From Candidatus Gastranaerophilales bacterium (GTDB lineage Bacteria > Cyanobacteriota > Vampirovibrionia > Gastranaerophilales > Gastranaerophilaceae), in the NCBI GenBank assembly GCA_944325525.1, contig CALVAK010000004.1, forward strand, positions 62,001 through 126,000: a stretch of DNA of 64,000 nucleotides. Reading direction: 5' to 3'. Below are positions 62,139 to 64,000 of this stretch, one piece after another (within the stretch, counting starts at the first letter, position 1; every line of letters begins with the position of its first letter). Made by a program: the position numbers and the translations under genes. The notes beneath the pieces are model-generated. The model was not told where the DNA came from, did not search any database, and saw only the letters and a list, made by a program, of their open reading frames with translations.

Positions 62139-63179
62139 ATGGAAAACTTGCTTGAACAAAATAATATAACTTTTACACCTGAAAAATGTAAACAAATTGC
62201 ACTTGCTCGCCTTGATTTAATCCACAAATGGCTTGAGTACAGAAAGAAATCAACAAACAAACTTCAGACAGACTACGATTTTGTTAAATTGCATAATACA
62301 TCAAATAGTCATTTGTATAAGATTTTAGGTAAAATTTCACGAGGAAGTTTGCATCGTTGGCATTCAATGTTAAATGGAACTGAAGATTATACAAAGCTTT
62401 TACCTCAGTACAAATATTCAAGTGTAAATGGATATCGAACAATTCTGAATGATGAAGAGATAAAAACATTTATGGGTTTGCTTTTGCACCCAAATAGAAT
62501 TTGTATCGGTAAAGCAATCGCATTAACAAAGTATAAATTAAAAGAGCAAGGTCAAAGTTTTATCCCTGCAGATATTACATTTAGGCGTTATGCAAAATGG
62601 TTTAAGGATAATAATTATGACAAATGGGTTCTTGCTCGTGATGGTGAAAAAGCATTATCTGATAAAGTCGAACCTTATATTAAAAGAGATGCAAGCCTGC
62701 TTGATGTCGGGGATATTTTAGTCGCAGACGGTCACAAACTTGCGTTTCAAGTGATTAATCCGTTTACGGGCAAGCCTTGCCGAGCAACATTAGTCGGTTT
62801 TTTGGATTGGAAATCAACGGCTTTGGTCGGTTATGAAATAATGTTAGAAGAAAATACACAGTGTATAGCTTCGGCACTTAGGAATGCAATAATCAATCTT
62901 GATATGATACCGAAAGTAGTTTATCAGGATAACGGCAGAGCATTCAGGGCAAAATATTTTACTGACGATAAAGGATTTACAGAACTCGGGTTTCAGGGCT
63001 TGTATTCAAAACTCGGAATAGAAACAGTTTTTGCTCGTCCGTATAATGCCAGAGCAAAAGTTATTGAAAGATTTTTCAAAGAGTTTCAGGAAGGTTTTGA
63101 AAAACTTTTACCTAGTTACATAGGTTCATCAATAAATAATAACCCTTACTATGGTGTTAAAAATTCAATGTGCAGATAG
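62139..63179 (+). CDS. MuA-like DDE transposase, C-terminally truncated
   Basis: 346 residues. The retroviral-integrase-like core has D197 (VADGHKL), D264 (YQDNGRAF) and E310 (ARAKVIERFF), with PYNARAK as in Mu-type transposases. The N-terminal half should hold the DNA-binding winged helices. The protein stops soon after the core (KNSMCR), whereas MuA-type enzymes continue with a C-terminal domain that contacts MuB. No MuB-like ATPase follows; a second HTH gene starts instead. The truncation suggests an internal deletion or recombination. Starts one base after the preceding stop. Confidence 0.85.
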   Translation: MENLLEQNNITFTPEKCKQIALARLDLIHKWLEYRKKSTNKLQTDYDFVKLHNTSNSHLYKILGKISRGSLHRWHSMLNGTEDYTKLLPQYKYSSVNGYRTILNDEEIKTFMGLLLHPNRICIGKAIALTKYKLKEQGQSFIPADITFRRYAKWFKDNNYDKWVLARDGEKALSDKVEPYIKRDASLLDVGDILVADGHKLAFQVINPFTGKPCRATLVGFLDWKSTALVGYEIMLEENTQCIASALRNAIINLDMIPKVVYQDNGRAFRAKYFTDDKGFTELGFQGLYSKLGIETVFARPYNARAKVIERFFKEFQEGFEKLLPSYIGSSINNNPYYGVKNSMCR

Positions 63180-63187
63180 GAATTAAT

Positions 63188-63598
63188 ATGACAAAAATGA
63201 AATTTTATAAACAAGCGAGAACTATGTATATTGAGGAAAATATAACAATTGATGTTATTTCACAAAATCTTAATATCTCTAGAAGGACTTTGTTTTACTG
63301 GAAAAAGAAATATGAATGGGATAAAAAATGCTTTGAGAAAAAACATAATAAAGAAATTTTTAATCAGGAACTATTAGATTTTACTAAAAAATTTATGAAT
63401 AAACTTTCAAAAGATATAGATAATCATATACCGTCCTCACAAGCAGAGATTTATTCGTTTTTGAATATTTTGAAAAATATTCCTATAAGTAAACAATTTA
63501 AAATTTTGAAAACTAAACAAAAGCAACAGAAAGTAAAAGATTTATTTACTCCGGAATATATAAAATATATTGAAAAATACATTTTAGGAATGAAATAA
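63188..63598 (+). CDS. HTH protein of Mu-like element (copy 2)
   Basis: 136 residues from the ATG at 63188 (AGGAATTAAT upstream). The same layout as the protein at 61209: ARTMYIEENITIDVISQNLN then ISRRTLFYWKKKYEWD, and a C-terminal FTPEYIKYIEKYIL. The pair flanks the truncated transposase. Probably a paralog from duplication within the element or from a second, related element. Confidence 0.65.
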   Translation: MTKMKFYKQARTMYIEENITIDVISQNLNISRRTLFYWKKKYEWDKKCFEKKHNKEIFNQELLDFTKKFMNKLSKDIDNHIPSSQAEIYSFLNILKNIPISKQFKILKTKQKQQKVKDLFTPEYIKYIEKYILGMK

Positions 63599-63662
63599 CT
63601 TTATGTCCATATTTGTCGTAACCTAGGTTTATTATGTCCATGTAACACAAAGGAGTCTAACA

Positions 63663-64000
63663 ATGCATGCCTTAGAAAGAATTAATGAACGATATGGAAA
63701 TAAGTTTACAATTGCTGATATAAATATTATAACCACACTTATCAAAAAAGGTTTATATTTGGAAATAGTTAAGGATTTTGTAAATAGGGATAAAATTACG
63801 GTTTTACTCAGATATAATAACACTCCATTAAAAATAGTGTACTCAAAAGAAAGCAAAGGAATTATTACAGTACTGCCTTTTGATGTGGATGAATATAATA
63901 TGTATTACGATTTAATACCGGAGATTAATACAGATGGGATTTTGGCAGCTTGCTACGAATCGGATGTAAACAAAGTAAGGCAGAAATTTGAAGCAGGATT
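63663..64000 (+). CDS. Unknown protein, partial (runs off the window)
   Basis: The ATG at 63663 follows AAAGGAG by 8 bases and opens a frame of at least 112 codons with no stop before the window end. The product begins MHALERINERYGNKFTIADI and has a short beta-rich look (KITVLLRYNNTPLKIVYSKE). No family recognised; it likely belongs to the mobile element. Confidence 0.55.
   Translation, partial: MHALERINERYGNKFTIADINIITTLIKKGLYLEIVKDFVNRDKITVLLRYNNTPLKIVYSKESKGIITVLPFDVDEYNMYYDLIPEINTDGILAACYESDVNKVRQKFEAG

Noticed and set aside
1-64000. CRISPR arrays, rRNA genes or complete insertion sequences with inverted ends
   Set aside because: No regularly spaced repeat-spacer units and no rRNA-like sequence were seen. 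The only mobile-element genes are those after 60.5 kb, whose far end is outside the window.

Overview
The window is a stretch of a very AT-rich bacterial chromosome with short intergenic gaps and TAA-biased stops. Its gene content suggests a non-photosynthetic anaerobe, probably from a gut or similar anoxic habitat. The evidence is rubredoxin beside a flavodiiron protein under a PerR-like regulator, a CooC-type ATPase, an iron-sulfur flavoprotein and an extraordinary number of radical SAM genes. An AroH-type chorismate mutase, a YlxR/IF-2 operon, a dTDP-rhamnose operon and lineage-specific proteins would fit Candidatus Gastranaerophilales (Melainabacteria/Vampirovibrionia). That assignment is an inference and was not tested by phylogeny.

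1-20.4 kb is mostly housekeeping. A minus-strand operon runs glyA, a WecA/TagO-like transferase, def, fmt, aroH, a degenerate PurD-like ATP-grasp protein, ylxR and the start of infB. Divergent from it are a dnaJ-like gene with a reduced zinc module, queE, a CooC-like ATPase and folD. Then come small unknown proteins, a DUF308/HdeD-like membrane protein, rfbC-rfbB-rfbD-rfbA (dTDP-L-rhamnose), a secreted protein, an iron-sulfur flavoprotein, a large EF-hand/coiled-coil/lysozyme-like protein and a perR-rubredoxin-flavodiiron group.

20.5-50.5 kb is the remarkable part: 18 radical SAM-type genes in 30 kb. They comprise one SPASM maturase-like protein next to a degenerate YcaO-like protein, two B12-binding-type radical SAM enzymes, one with a twin-arginine signal, and two expanded families. 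Family A (8 copies) has an N-terminal four-cysteine module. Family B (6 copies, one of which has lost its cluster cysteines) has a SPASM-like cysteine module before, not after, the radical SAM core. Between them lie glycosyltransferases, a DegT-type sugar aminotransferase, a cupin, a GT-C-like membrane protein with TPRs, an SGNH-like protein and a PanE-like dehydrogenase. This points to a surface-glycan or related modification system. Several genes have a -10 box placed 6-8 bases before the ATG, predicting leaderless transcripts.

50.5-60.3 kb holds a purine permease, a solute-binding protein, a membrane protein of unknown function, a REC-STAS protein, rpiB, two unknown proteins, a SulP anion transporter, a NarL-type response regulator and another unknown protein. 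A tRNA-Ser(UGA) gene at 60375-60464 is followed by a mobile element to the window end. It has a repeat-rich non-coding end of about 700 bases, two paralogous HTH proteins and a truncated MuA-like DDE transposase.
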